DNA from: Candidatus Woesearchaeota archaeon
Lineage (GTDB): Archaea; Nanobdellota; Nanobdellia; Woesearchaeales; UBA525
Assembly: GCA_028818155.1 (NCBI GenBank)
Contig: JAPPOH010000001.1
Span: 1-64,000, forward strand
DNA length: 64,000 nucleotides
Reading direction: 5' to 3'
Position numbers and translations under genes: made by a program. Of this stretch, positions 24,760 through 33,397 are shown one piece after another. Under the pieces are notes generated by a model. It had not been told where the DNA came from and made no database searches. It saw nothing but the letters and a program-made list of their open reading frames with translations. Position 1 is the stretch's first letter. Each line of letters begins with the position of its first letter.

Positions 24760-25365
24760 ATGCGCCACGCAAACCAACCAATTAGATTTTCCGCTCTTGA
24801 GAAGAAGGATCTCTTCAAAGCGTGGATACTTACGAGCATAGCGTTCACTGTCTTTTTCTTGCAAGGACAGCTCAGTAAAGTCTCAACAACAGGCTTCCTT
24901 GTGATTTTCGTCCTTGCAGGAGCAACTGCGGGTGTTGGGTTCATCGTCCACGAGCTCTGCCATAAGTTCGCTGCACATCACTTTCACGTACACGGAGAGT
25001 TCCGCGCGAATACGATGATGCTCTACATGTCGATTGTCTTTGCACTCATGGGCTTTATCATCGCTGCCCCTGGCGCGGTCTACATGACAGGACACATTAC
25101 AAAAAGACAGAATGGCATTATCTCTGCTGCAGGTCCAGCAAGTAATATCGTACTTGCTGCGCTCTTTCTCCCGCTGTTTTTGATGGAGGGCCTTCCCAAA
25201 ACAATTGGCTACTTCGGCCTGCTCATTAACGCCATCCTCGCGGGCTTCAACATGATTCCCTTCGGGAATTTTGATGGGAGTAAAGTCCTTCCATGGAGTA
25301 AGCCGGTGTATTTTACCATGGTGTTTCTTGCGGGTATCTTGATCGTGCTTGCCTACAGCTTATGA
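24760..25365 (+). CDS. Site-2 protease family (M50) membrane metalloprotease
   Basis: This 201-residue protein has about five hydrophobic segments. It carries the zinc motif HExxH in VHELCHKFAAHHF at about residue 67 and the third ligand Asp in NMIPFGNFDGSKV at about 166-178. Site-2 proteases cleave TM segments inside the membrane, often to release regulators; no PDZ domain is present. It resembles the compact archaeal M50B-like proteins. A TATA-like CCTTAAATG overlaps the preceding stop. Confidence 0.9.
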   Translation: MRHANQPIRFSALEKKDLFKAWILTSIAFTVFFLQGQLSKVSTTGFLVIFVLAGATAGVGFIVHELCHKFAAHHFHVHGEFRANTMMLYMSIVFALMGFIIAAPGAVYMTGHITKRQNGIISAAGPASNIVLAALFLPLFLMEGLPKTIGYFGLLINAILAGFNMIPFGNFDGSKVLPWSKPVYFTMVFLAGILIVLAYSL

Positions 25366-25398
25366 AACGTTTTTATAGGACATTGTATTGCTTCCTGT

Positions 25399-25548
25399 AT
25401 GGCAGATTCCTGCGCACTCTGTAAGAAACAACTCTCGACAGTATTCCTAGATAAGATCAAGGGCACGTACGTGAAGATCAACGGAAAACATCGTGCTGTT
25501 TGCTCGTCCTGTCAAAAAGCACATAAAGATCTCAAGGCACAATTCTAA
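25399..25548 (+). CDS. Small zinc-ribbon protein
   Basis: This 49-residue protein (MADSCALCKKQLSTVF at its N-terminus) has two CxxC pairs: CALC near residue 5 and CSSC near residue 37. This is a likely treble-clef or ribbon zinc site. Its role is unknown; such mini zinc fingers are frequent in archaea. TTTTTATAGG (25370-25379) is 25 bp before the ATG, supporting a real leaderless gene. Its stop abuts the operator region of the PadR operon. Confidence 0.65.
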   Translation: MADSCALCKKQLSTVFLDKIKGTYVKINGKHRAVCSSCQKAHKDLKAQF

Positions 25549-25592
25549 TATATCGAAATCGATATATTTATATAGATATATCGTTACCGATA
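25549..25592 (+). promoter_or_regulatory. Twin TATCG-N4-CGATA operators of the PadR operon
   Basis: Two perfect inverted repeats of the same form, TATCGAAATCGATA (25551-25564) and TATCGTTACCGATA (25579-25592), start 28 bp apart. They flank the TATA box TATTTATATAG (about 25565-25575), 26 bp before the PadR ATG at 25597. This arrangement predicts autoregulation by the PadR protein of the ABC transporter operon. Confidence 0.75.
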
Positions 25593-25596
25593 CTCT

Positions 25597-26088
25597 ATGA
25601 CCCTTGCAGACATGGTCCTCCATAAGCTTGTGCAACGACCACGATCAGGCTACGGCCTGTGTAAATCGATCGAGGAATGCACGGGCAAAAAACCCAGTTT
25701 TGGGAGCATCTACCCGATTCTTGAAAAACTCACAAACGACGGACACGTCACGGTCGAAGAACAAGGACGGAAGAAGATCTACACACTCACGAAAAAAGGA
25801 AACGAGGCAGCAAAAGACATTGCGAGCAAGCACCAAGAACTTCTCAAGAATGCCATCGTTAACATCAGAACAACATTCGAAATGATGGGCCAAGACCCGA
25901 GCCCCATGATCGCGGCAATGGAGCGCGCACAGAAAGGTGAACCACTTTTAGGACCAATCACAGCAAACATGATCAAGTTCAGAGATACCATGTTCACCAT
26001 GGCACAAGATGGACGAGCGAAAAAATACAAGAAAGAATTGAATGCAATGCTGAAAGAAATGCTCAAGAAGGTGGCGAAACTCACATGA
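25597..26088 (+). CDS. PadR-family transcriptional regulator
   Basis: This 163-residue protein has a PadR winged helix (about 1-85) with RSGYGLCKSIEECTGKKPSF, GSIYPILEKLTNDGHV and KIYTLTKKG, then a helical dimerisation domain. PadR proteins repress efflux systems and respond to small molecules. It is the first gene of a five-gene operon with a MacB-type ABC system; twin operators flank its TATA box. The ABC ATPase gene starts at an ATGA overlap with its stop. Confidence 0.92.
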   Translation: MTLADMVLHKLVQRPRSGYGLCKSIEECTGKKPSFGSIYPILEKLTNDGHVTVEEQGRKKIYTLTKKGNEAAKDIASKHQELLKNAIVNIRTTFEMMGQDPSPMIAAMERAQKGEPLLGPITANMIKFRDTMFTMAQDGRAKKYKKELNAMLKEMLKKVAKLT

Positions 26089-26771
26089 AACAAGCGATTA
26101 TCGAACTCAAAAACGTCTGGAAGACATACGAGATGGGCGATGTGAAAGTGCACGCACTTCGCGGTATTAACCTCAAAGTCCACAAAGGAGAATTCGTCGC
26201 GATAATTGGACCGTCGGGAAGCGGGAAATCGACCGCGATGAACCAAATAGGCTGCCTCGATATTCCCACAAAGGGCAGTGTATTCCTCAGCAAAAAGAAC
26301 ATCAGCACACTGGACGAATCAGACCTCGCACAAATTCGCGGCAAAAAAATCGGCTTCATCTTTCAGAAATTCAATCTCATCAATACCCTCACCGCAAAAG
26401 AAAACATCATGCTACCAATGATCTTCCAAGACGTACCGGAAGACAAGAGAAACAAGAAAGCGGAAGCACTCCTCAAACTTGTTGATCTTGAAGAGCGTAT
26501 GGACCACCGGCCGAACGAACTCTCAGGCGGACAACAGCAGCGAGTTGCAATCGCACGTTCATTAGCGAACGACCCAGAAATGATTCTTGCTGACGAACCA
26601 ACAGGTAATCTTGATAGCAAAACAGGAAGCTCAGTTCTGGAGTTTCTCAAGAAATTGCATAAAGAGAAAGGCACAACAATTGTCATGGTCACACACGATA
26701 AGCACGTTGCAAAACAAGCAGATCGTATTGAAACATTAAAAGACGGAAAAATAGTCGGAGCGAAAACATGA
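26085..26771 (+). CDS. ABC transporter ATPase (MacB/LolD type)
   Basis: This 228-residue ATPase has Walker A GPSGSGKST (42-50), a Q-loop in GFIFQKFNLI, signature LSGGQQQRVAIA, Walker B MILADEPTGNLDS and the H-loop in VMVTHDKHV. The ADEPTGNLD variant is typical of the MacB/LolD/FtsE family, which drives mechanotransmission rather than translocation across the membrane. Its partners are the two MacB-type permeases downstream. Confidence 0.95.
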   Translation: MKQAIIELKNVWKTYEMGDVKVHALRGINLKVHKGEFVAIIGPSGSGKSTAMNQIGCLDIPTKGSVFLSKKNISTLDESDLAQIRGKKIGFIFQKFNLINTLTAKENIMLPMIFQDVPEDKRNKKAEALLKLVDLEERMDHRPNELSGGQQQRVAIARSLANDPEMILADEPTGNLDSKTGSSVLEFLKKLHKEKGTTIVMVTHDKHVAKQADRIETLKDGKIVGAKT

Positions 26772-27940
26772 AACAGACAGCACTACTCATACTTGCAGTG
26801 ATCGCACTGCAACTCGCAACAGCAGCACCGGTGAGTGACGAGAGCGCACTCGATGCATCACTCTTGTACTACCAACCAGTCCCCGCACAACCAGGGGACC
26901 AGCTTGACCTATGGATTCAAGTTGATAACAACGGTGGGAAAGCATCAGGGGCTGGTACCCTGACAATCGTTGAGTCAGGAATCTTCCAGCTCGAGAGCGA
27001 GTCGGATCGCGTGAGTAGATTCCTCACGATCCCCGCACAGGAATCCTTCCTCGTCCAGACAAAAGTGCGAGTCTCAAAGAGTGCAAATGAAGGAACAAAC
27101 TATCTCACAGTTCGCGTGCAAGAGGATAATGAAAACAGCTATGTTGAACGTCGCCTCTCAATCCCTGTAAAGGGAACAACAAGCACTCTCTCCATCACGC
27201 GCGCAGAGACGGATCCTCCAGAGATACTTCCAGGACAAGATGCAACGTTGCTGGTACATGTACAGAACATCGGACAAACGAAGGTCCGAAACCTTGATAT
27301 CACACTCGACTTTGCAGGACTGAGTTTCGCTCCAGTAAGCTCAAGCAACAGCAAAACAATCGCATCACTGCGAGGAGGCGAAAGTGAAATCTTCACATTC
27401 GATATTGTTAGCTATCCAGACGCAATGCCACAAGCGTACCAGCTCCCTGTAACGCTCGACTATGACGATGAAGAAGGGAATGCAAAAGAGCAGAATGAGA
27501 CGATCGGTGTCGTCGTCGGTGCAACACCAGAGCTTCTTGTCTATTTCGAATCGATCGAACTAACAGGCGATGAAAAAGAAGGTATAGTCATCTTGAAATT
27601 TGTTAACAAAGGACTTGCAGAGATCAAACTGCTTGAGATGGAAGTCTTACAAAACGACGATGTCAAAGTCACGAGTGAAAGCCCCGTCATCTACGTGGGA
27701 AATATCGATGAAGACGACTATGAGAGTGCAGAGTTGAAGCTGCTCGTGAGCGGCGATACAACAGTCCCACTCAGAGTCGCGTACAAGGACGCACTAAACA
27801 GAGCGTACGAAGAACGCGTTGAGCTCCCGCTCACCTTGCAATCGGAGAACGGAAGAAGTAACGGCAGCGCACTGAAGTATGTCGTCATCCTCCTCGTTCT
27901 CGGCGGACTCGGCTACTGGTTCTGGAAACGGAAGAAGTAG
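26768..27940 (+). CDS. Exported CARDB/S-layer-like protein with C-terminal TM anchor
   Basis: This 390-residue protein has a signal peptide (MKQTALLILAVIALQLATAA), two or three CARDB/COG1361-type Ig-like beta domains (YYQPVPAQPGDQLDLWIQV; TDPPEILPGQDATLLVHVQN) and a C-terminal TM helix (KYVVILLVLGGLGYWFW) with basic tail. COG1361-type proteins often accompany archaeal ABC exporters of this type. It may replace the bacterial MacA adaptor. It is coupled by ATGA to the ATPase gene and abuts the first permease. Confidence 0.85.
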   Translation: MKQTALLILAVIALQLATAAPVSDESALDASLLYYQPVPAQPGDQLDLWIQVDNNGGKASGAGTLTIVESGIFQLESESDRVSRFLTIPAQESFLVQTKVRVSKSANEGTNYLTVRVQEDNENSYVERRLSIPVKGTTSTLSITRAETDPPEILPGQDATLLVHVQNIGQTKVRNLDITLDFAGLSFAPVSSSNSKTIASLRGGESEIFTFDIVSYPDAMPQAYQLPVTLDYDDEEGNAKEQNETIGVVVGATPELLVYFESIELTGDEKEGIVILKFVNKGLAEIKLLEMEVLQNDDVKVTSESPVIYVGNIDEDDYESAELKLLVSGDTTVPLRVAYKDALNRAYEERVELPLTLQSENGRSNGSALKYVVILLVLGGLGYWFWKRKK

Positions 27941-29167
27941 ATGCTCCGCGACTACGCACGCCTTGGGATCGGCAGCTTGTTCAAGCGCAAGCTCCGCTCC
28001 TGGCTGACGATGATTGGGATCTTCATCGGCATCGCAGCCGTTGTGAGCCTCATTAGCCTTGGCCAAGGTATGCAAGCCGCAATTGAAGAGCAGTTCTTTC
28101 AATTAGGAGCAGATAAAGTCAATATTGCCGTGAAAGGACCGAATACAGGGCCGCCAGGTTCCAACTCCGACGTGCAGCTGTTTGATAGCGATTTAGCAGT
28201 TGTGCAACGCGTCAAGGGTGTGGACGTCGCAACAGGACGTTTAGTTGAGCCTATTCGTGCGGAGTTCAACGACAAAGAGATTTTTCTCTTCGTCGCAACG
28301 CTCGCGCAGGATGATGACGAGCGAGAACTTCTCGTCGATGTGGCAAATGTCGATGAAGATAACATGCTGTACGGCAGAACGCTCAAACCATCTGACCAAT
28401 GGAAAGTGATCATGAGTGAGAATTACCTCGAACCAAAGTTTGACGGGAAGGGCTTGAAGGTTGGTGACAAAGTCAGGATTAATGGTCAGACGGTCGATGT
28501 TGTGGGTATTTTCAAGAAGACGGGCAACCCATTCGTTGATATCTCATTCGTCATGAACGAGAACGCGGTGCGAGATTTACTCGATATTCCTGAAAAGTAT
28601 GGATTGCTGCTCGCGAAAATCTCTTCCGATGCTAACATTCGGAATGTTGCGAACGCAATCGAGAAAGACCTGCGAAATCACCGAGGGTTGGATGAGGGTG
28701 ATGAGGATTTTGAGATTAACACAGCGGAGGATGTGCTTGATACGTTGAGCACAGTGCTCACAATCGTGACAGCGGTGTTAGTTGGCATTGCCGCGATCTC
28801 TTTGATTGTTGGTGGCATTGGCATCATGAACACGATGTATACCTCTGTATTAGAACGGCAGGGTGAGATTGGCGTCATGAAGGCGATTGGCGCGCGAAAC
28901 AGTGATGTGCTTACTATCTTTATGATCGAAAGTGGCATGCTTGGTATGGTAGGAGGCGCTATTGGCATTCTCTGCGGTGTGCTCCTCAGTAAGTTTGTGG
29001 AGTTTGCTGCGACGGCAGCGCTCGGCACAACGCTCATTCAGGCACAATTTCCCTGGTATTTGATTCTTGGCGCACTCCTCTTCAGCTTCGGTGTCGGGAG
29101 CATAGCAGGCGTCTTCCCTGCGTTACAGGCGAGTCAACTCACCCCTGTGGAGGCGCTCAAAGAATGA
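27941..29167 (+). CDS. ABC transporter permease (MacB/FtsX type)
   Basis: This 408-residue permease has an N-terminal TM (KLRSWLTMIGIFIGIAAVVS), a large extracellular MacB-PCD domain (about 45-275) and three C-terminal TM helices including the FtsX motif MNTMYTSVLERQGEIGVMKA. It works with the ATPase at 26085. It is a close paralogue of the next gene, so the transporter is probably a heterodimer. Confidence 0.93.
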   Translation: MLRDYARLGIGSLFKRKLRSWLTMIGIFIGIAAVVSLISLGQGMQAAIEEQFFQLGADKVNIAVKGPNTGPPGSNSDVQLFDSDLAVVQRVKGVDVATGRLVEPIRAEFNDKEIFLFVATLAQDDDERELLVDVANVDEDNMLYGRTLKPSDQWKVIMSENYLEPKFDGKGLKVGDKVRINGQTVDVVGIFKKTGNPFVDISFVMNENAVRDLLDIPEKYGLLLAKISSDANIRNVANAIEKDLRNHRGLDEGDEDFEINTAEDVLDTLSTVLTIVTAVLVGIAAISLIVGGIGIMNTMYTSVLERQGEIGVMKAIGARNSDVLTIFMIESGMLGMVGGAIGILCGVLLSKFVEFAATAALGTTLIQAQFPWYLILGALLFSFGVGSIAGVFPALQASQLTPVEALKE

Positions 29168-30381
29168 AACAGTTCCTGAAGATGGCAGTGGAGAGCTTGC
29201 TCCACAGAAAATTACGTTCCTGGCTGACGATGATTGGGATTTTCATCGGGATTACAGCACTGATTTCGATCGTGAGCCTTGGCGAAGGGCTTGAAGTAGC
29301 AATCACGGAAGAGTTCAGTGAGCTTGGCAATGATAAACTCTGGCTCGCGCCCGGCACGAGCGCGTTTGGTGCCTCTGCGTCAGCAGCAAACTTAACTGAT
29401 CGCGATAGAAAAGTAGCAGATAGTGTTCCTGGCATTACGGAAACGGTCGGCATGACGTGGAAGAACACAAAAATTATTTCTCAGGATGAAGAAGAGGTGG
29501 CACTTGTCTCAGGGTACACGCTTGATGAGGGCGCTAATTTATGGGATGAGATGTTCGGTCATATGCTCTTTTCTGGCAGATGGCACAAGTCAGGTGACAC
29601 GTTCAAGGCCGTTGTCGGCTATGATTACACGCAGAATGATGGGATTTTCGAGCGCGGCTTGAAATTGTTTGACAAAATCGACATTGACGGGCAGTCATTC
29701 AAAATCATTGGTATCATGGAGAAGCAAGGGAATGATCAAGATGACCAGAGCATTTACATTACAGATGACGCGTACTCGAAGGTGTTTAACGTCCGGTTAG
29801 AGGATGACTACAAGTATATCGTTGCGAAGACCGCTGCGGGCGCTGATCCGAACGAGATTGCTGAACGCTTGAAGCGAGCGATCAGAAATGATAGAGATTT
29901 AGATGAAGGAGATGAAGACTTCACAATTCAAACAACGGAAGAGATCATGGACTCGTTCGGAACTATCTTACAGATCGTGCAGGTGGTGATTGCGGGCATT
30001 GCCGCGATTTCTCTCTTAGTTGGTGGCGTTGGGATTATGAACACGATGTACACATCTGTCTTAGAGAGGACAAAAGAGATCGGGATTATGAAGGCGATTG
30101 GTGCAAAGAATAGTGATATATTGTTGCTATTCTTAATCGAGAGCGGGATGCTTGGCCTCCTTGGTGGTGGGATTGGCGTTATCACTGGACTTGGTGTTGC
30201 GAAAGCAACAGAATTTTTCGGAAAGAACGTGCTCGGCATCGAGTTGCTACGTGCGTACTGGTCATGGCCGCTTATTCTTGGTGCGTTAGCGTTCGCATTC
30301 TTCGTCGGGATGATCTCAGGTGTCTTTCCTGCACGGCAGGCGAGCAAGCAGCAGGCGGTCGATAGCCTCAGGTATGAGTAG
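29164..30381 (+). CDS. ABC transporter permease (MacB/FtsX type), second subunit
   Basis: This 405-residue protein has the same layout as the previous gene: KLRSWLTMIGIFIGITALIS at the N-terminus, a MacB-PCD domain and MNTMYTSVLERTKEIGIMKA before the last TM helices. The near-identical N- and C-terminal segments show a tandem duplication, while the extracellular domains have diverged. It is joined to the first permease by an ATGA overlap and ends the operon. Confidence 0.93.
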   Translation: MKQFLKMAVESLLHRKLRSWLTMIGIFIGITALISIVSLGEGLEVAITEEFSELGNDKLWLAPGTSAFGASASAANLTDRDRKVADSVPGITETVGMTWKNTKIISQDEEEVALVSGYTLDEGANLWDEMFGHMLFSGRWHKSGDTFKAVVGYDYTQNDGIFERGLKLFDKIDIDGQSFKIIGIMEKQGNDQDDQSIYITDDAYSKVFNVRLEDDYKYIVAKTAAGADPNEIAERLKRAIRNDRDLDEGDEDFTIQTTEEIMDSFGTILQIVQVVIAGIAAISLLVGGVGIMNTMYTSVLERTKEIGIMKAIGAKNSDILLLFLIESGMLGLLGGGIGVITGLGVAKATEFFGKNVLGIELLRAYWSWPLILGALAFAFFVGMISGVFPARQASKQQAVDSLRYE

Positions 30382-30393
30382 AAAGAGTTAAAT

Positions 30394-30410
30394 AGTTAAA
30401 CTGTTTAACT
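30394..30410. promoter_or_regulatory. Perfect 17-bp palindrome before the AbrB/PIN pair
   Basis: AGTTAAAC-T-GTTTAACT is a perfect palindrome 7 bp before the ATG at 30418, over the expected transcription start. The TATA box is probably the AGTTAAATAG just upstream. This is a likely site for conditional autoregulation by the antitoxin. Confidence 0.7.
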
Positions 30411-30417
30411 GTTGAAC

Positions 30418-30678
30418 ATGGCAGACATCGTGAAAATGAGCACGAAAGGACAGCTTGTTGTTCCACAAGAGATTCGAGAACAAGAACAGTTTACTCCAGG
30501 TGACCAATTCTTTTCTCTTCCGGTTGAAGAAGGAGTGTTATTCAAAAAAGTGCAATTTCGGAAATCTTCCGAAGAGTTCCGGAAACTTTGCGGAGAAATC
30601 AGAGAAGACCTTAAGAAAAGAAACATAACCCCAGATATCGTCGATGAGGCGATACAATGGGCAAGGAAGAAAAAATAG
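30418..30678 (+). CDS. AbrB-family antitoxin
   Basis: This 86-residue protein has an AbrB/SpoVT DNA-binding start (MADIVKMSTKGQLVVPQEIR) and a charged helical tail (EEFRKLCGEIREDLKKRNI). A perfect palindrome lies before its ATG; a TTG at 30412 would add two residues. Its end overlaps the PIN toxin gene by 22 bp, as expected for an antitoxin-toxin operon. Confidence 0.85.
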   Translation: MADIVKMSTKGQLVVPQEIREQEQFTPGDQFFSLPVEEGVLFKKVQFRKSSEEFRKLCGEIREDLKKRNITPDIVDEAIQWARKKK

Positions 30679-31061
30679 TTGTCGACACAAATGTGTTTAT
30701 CTCAGCTTTTGTTTGGAATAATAAACCTGAACAGGCAATAGCGAAGGCATTAGATTCAGGAACTGTTATCATATCTTCTCAGCAACTCGATGAAGTACGG
30801 CGCGTCCTACGCTACAAGCGCCTAAATATCAGCGAAAGGAAGCAACAATGGTGCATTCGCTTTCTTGCAATGAACACAATTGGTGTTGAAGTTCCAGGAA
30901 AACTTACCGTTGTTGATGATCCGGATGACAATATCATACTTGAATCTGCAGTAGTTGCGAAGGCAGACGTACTTATTACAGGAGATGATGATTTGCTTAG
31001 AATCAAGAACTATGATGGTATTCGAATCATGAAGCCTGCGGCGTTCCTCAGATACGAATAG
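30657..31061 (+). CDS. PIN-domain toxin (PIN_3 type)
   Basis: This 134-residue PIN nuclease has VVDTNVFISAF, SSQQLDEVRRVLRY, DDPDDNIILESAVVAKADVL and ITGDDDLLRI, keeping the four acidic positions. It belongs to the group usually annotated as putative TA toxin of the PIN family. It probably cleaves RNA when freed from the AbrB antitoxin. The 3' end overlaps the convergent sua5 gene by 14 bp. Confidence 0.87.
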   Translation: MGKEEKIVVDTNVFISAFVWNNKPEQAIAKALDSGTVIISSQQLDEVRRVLRYKRLNISERKQQWCIRFLAMNTIGVEVPGKLTVVDDPDDNIILESAVVAKADVLITGDDDLLRIKNYDGIRIMKPAAFLRYE

Positions 31062-31593
31062 CACCCTCTCTGAGAATTTTTAGTCCATCAACAACAGAAA
31101 TGATTGTGGATGCTATCCCTAGCGTGTCGCCACCATCAACAACATACAGCTCAGGGAAGTTTTCTCGGACGTAAGCAGCAGTTTCAGGGGGCTGCTGCCC
31201 GTCCTTGTTCGCGCTCGGCGCCACAAGGGGGCCAACGTTCTCAATTAATTCTCTCGCGACGGTGTGTCGTTCCATGCGCACGGCAATTGTGTCCTTCGCG
31301 ACAATGTCAGGAACACCTTTTTTTTTCTTGAAGACAATTGTTAACGGTCCTGGCCAGTGTTTTTCCATGAGTGTTTCTGCTTCCTTCGGAATCTCTTGCA
31401 CGAGATCAGTGAGTTGTTCTTTCGAACTGATCAAGACAATCAGTGATTTCTCTGGCGGCCGCTCTTTGAGCTCGAAGATCTTGCTGACTGCATCTTCATT
31501 GAACGCGTCAGCAGCTAACCCATACAGTGTTTCTGTGGGAAAGCCGATCACTTCGCCGTTCTTGAGATGTTCTATTGCTTTTTCCAAGTTCAT
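31048..31593 (-). CDS. sua5: Threonylcarbamoyl-AMP synthase (Sua5/YrdC)
   Basis: This 181-residue YrdC-domain protein has the motifs GEVIGFPTETLYGLAADA, FELKERPPEKSLIVL, HWPGPLTIVFKKK, TIAVRMERH and GPLVAPSANKDGQ. It makes threonylcarbamoyl-AMP from threonine, bicarbonate and ATP, the first step of t6A tRNA modification. The C-terminal Sua5 extension is absent, so it is a YrdC-length enzyme. It is divergent from the dihydrouridine synthase gene. Confidence 0.94.
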   Translation of the reverse strand: MNLEKAIEHLKNGEVIGFPTETLYGLAADAFNEDAVSKIFELKERPPEKSLIVLISSKEQLTDLVQEIPKEAETLMEKHWPGPLTIVFKKKKGVPDIVAKDTIAVRMERHTVARELIENVGPLVAPSANKDGQQPPETAAYVRENFPELYVVDGGDTLGIASTIISVVDGLKILREGAIRI

Positions 31594-31643
31594 AGTGGTA
31601 AGAATTCCTCATGATTTTTAAAACACTTCGTATTCACGAGCGT

Positions 31644-32600
31644 ATGTTTCCAATGTTACAAGGAAAAGCGATCCTCTCGCCCATGGCGGGCGTCACAGAC
31701 GTTGCGTACAGGGCACTCTGTAAGAAGTATGGTGCTGGCCTCACAGTCACGGAATTCACGAGTGCATCCGCTATCGTTCGCGCAAGCCAGAAAACTGAGC
31801 ACATGCTCGCGACGGACCCATCAGAACAACCGGTCGCCGTCCAGTTATTCGGCCACTCAGAAGATGAAGTGGTCCAAGCAGCAAAACAGATCCAAGATGA
31901 CTTTGATATCATTGACATTAACTGTGGCTGCCCTGCGTGGAAAGTGATTCGTGCCGGTGCGGGCTCTGCTATGTTAGAAGATACGAACAAGATCGCCTCA
32001 TTCGTCAAGAGATTAGTTGCTGAAACAGAGAGGCCAATCACAGTAAAAATCAGGATTGGGATTGATGATAAGAACATTAACGCGGTAGAGGTTGCGAAAA
32101 CTGTCGAGGCAGCAGGCGCATCCGCAATCGCAGTCCATGGTAGGACGCAAAAGCAAGGCTATTCTGGTGAGGCTGACTGGGATGTGATCAAACACGTGAA
32201 AGATGCTGTTTCTATTCCTGTGATTGGGAATGGGGATGTCTTTACCCCCGAGCTCTTCAAGCAACGGTTGGAGGAATCTGGTGTGGATTACATCATGGTT
32301 GCGCGCGGTGCAATCGGAAAACCATACATTTTCAAGCAAATGAATGACTTCCTGGAAACGGGGAAATACACTGTGTTGACAAACGTCCAGCAACTCGACT
32401 GTTTTTCCGAATATTTGGCACTGGCAAAGAAGTATAACGTGCCATTCCAAGCGATAAAAACGCACGCGATGTCCTTCACGAAAGGACAGACTGGCGGTGG
32501 GAAGTTTCGTGCTGAACTCACGACGGTGAAGGCGGTTGATGAGTTGGAGAATGCGATGAAAAAATATCGAGGATTACTTGCGCACGCTGAGCAATCGTGA
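31644..32600 (+). CDS. dus: tRNA-dihydrouridine synthase (Dus)
   Basis: This 318-residue FMN-dependent TIM barrel has AILSPMAGVTDVAYR near the N-terminus, DIDINCGCPAWK with the catalytic Cys, ITVKIRIGIDD, AIAVHGRTQKQGYSG and GNGDVFTPE, followed by a helical RNA-binding domain. It reduces uridines in tRNA. TTTTTAAAAC (31615-31624) is 25 bp before the ATG at 31644, so that start is preferred over 31611. Next to sua5, it makes a small tRNA-modification cluster. Confidence 0.94.
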   Translation: MFPMLQGKAILSPMAGVTDVAYRALCKKYGAGLTVTEFTSASAIVRASQKTEHMLATDPSEQPVAVQLFGHSEDEVVQAAKQIQDDFDIIDINCGCPAWKVIRAGAGSAMLEDTNKIASFVKRLVAETERPITVKIRIGIDDKNINAVEVAKTVEAAGASAIAVHGRTQKQGYSGEADWDVIKHVKDAVSIPVIGNGDVFTPELFKQRLEESGVDYIMVARGAIGKPYIFKQMNDFLETGKYTVLTNVQQLDCFSEYLALAKKYNVPFQAIKTHAMSFTKGQTGGGKFRAELTTVKAVDELENAMKKYRGLLAHAEQS

Positions 32601-33014
32601 TGGGATTTTCGCTCGTTTCGCAGCCGCGTGCATCCCTTTATCATTTGTGATGAGCGTTGCATTCGTTGCCTTTGCACACGCAAGAAACACTGTGTCAAAT
32701 CCGCTTGTCTGTACTTGCGCACCAAGTTCAATTGAGCTTTCAAGGAGCGTGTCATCAAACAACACAATCCCGTGCTCTTGGAGATATGCGACTCCTCGAT
32801 ACCCTTGCCGTTTGCTCTTGGTTAAACGTGCACATACTGCGGCAACTTCAACAAGAGCAGCGCTTGGAATGTATAAGGTAACGTCCCCATCTTCAATATC
32901 TTGCATGATTGCTTTGGCGAGTGAGTGTCGCTTGGTCTGCTTTGTATGTGTTCTGCCTCTTCTCGGAGGAACAAGACTATCGACGAGGACAGATGTATCG
33001 ATTGTCAGATTCAT
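32574..33014 (-). CDS. PIN-domain toxin (VapC-like)
   Basis: This 146-residue PIN protein has TIDTSVLVDSLVPP, IPSAALVEVAAVCARL, SGFDTVFLACAKATNATLIT and NDKGM, with the acidic residues intact. It is preceded by a 4-bp overlapping antitoxin-like gene. Its end overlaps the convergent dus gene by 27 bp. Confidence 0.85.
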   Translation of the reverse strand: MNLTIDTSVLVDSLVPPRRGRTHTKQTKRHSLAKAIMQDIEDGDVTLYIPSAALVEVAAVCARLTKSKRQGYRGVAYLQEHGIVLFDDTLLESSIELGAQVQTSGFDTVFLACAKATNATLITNDKGMHAAAKRAKIPSRLLSVRK

Positions 33015-33259
33015 CGGTATTTCTTCGTCCGCATCTTCCGAACGAGTGCTGTCGCATCTTCGTCACTGACTCGCTTCATTGTTTTTTGCAGTTCTGCAAG
33101 TGTGAGGTGTGTGCGTTTCCCTTGTAGTTCCTGTAGTTGTTGCGTGTCTCGTAATCTTGATTCAAATGCTTCTCGCGCGACTGCAGACCAGCTTGTTGCT
33201 GCATCCCTGTCCATGCGTGTTTTGAGCGCTGCTGGGATTGATATTGTCATGTTGACCAT
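33011..33259 (-). CDS. Ribbon-helix-helix-like antitoxin
   Basis: This 82-residue protein begins MVNMTISIPAALKTRMDRDA then TSWSAVAREAFESRL, a typical RHH (CopG/MetJ-like) beta strand and two helices, followed by a charged toxin-binding tail. It overlaps the downstream PIN toxin by 4 bp. A longer start at 33274 would add five residues. Confidence 0.82.
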   Translation of the reverse strand: MVNMTISIPAALKTRMDRDAATSWSAVAREAFESRLRDTQQLQELQGKRTHLTLAELQKTMKRVSDEDATALVRKMRTKKYR

Positions 33260-33397
33260 TGTTTGCCTCCACATAATATATTTATTTTGTGTGTAAACAT
33301 TTGATTTATTTAAATATTGTGTTCTTCATATTGTAAAGGAATAGCGGTTTCTTACGTTTACTGGTGGTGGAATGAGTTCTACATAACTCTTGAGGAG

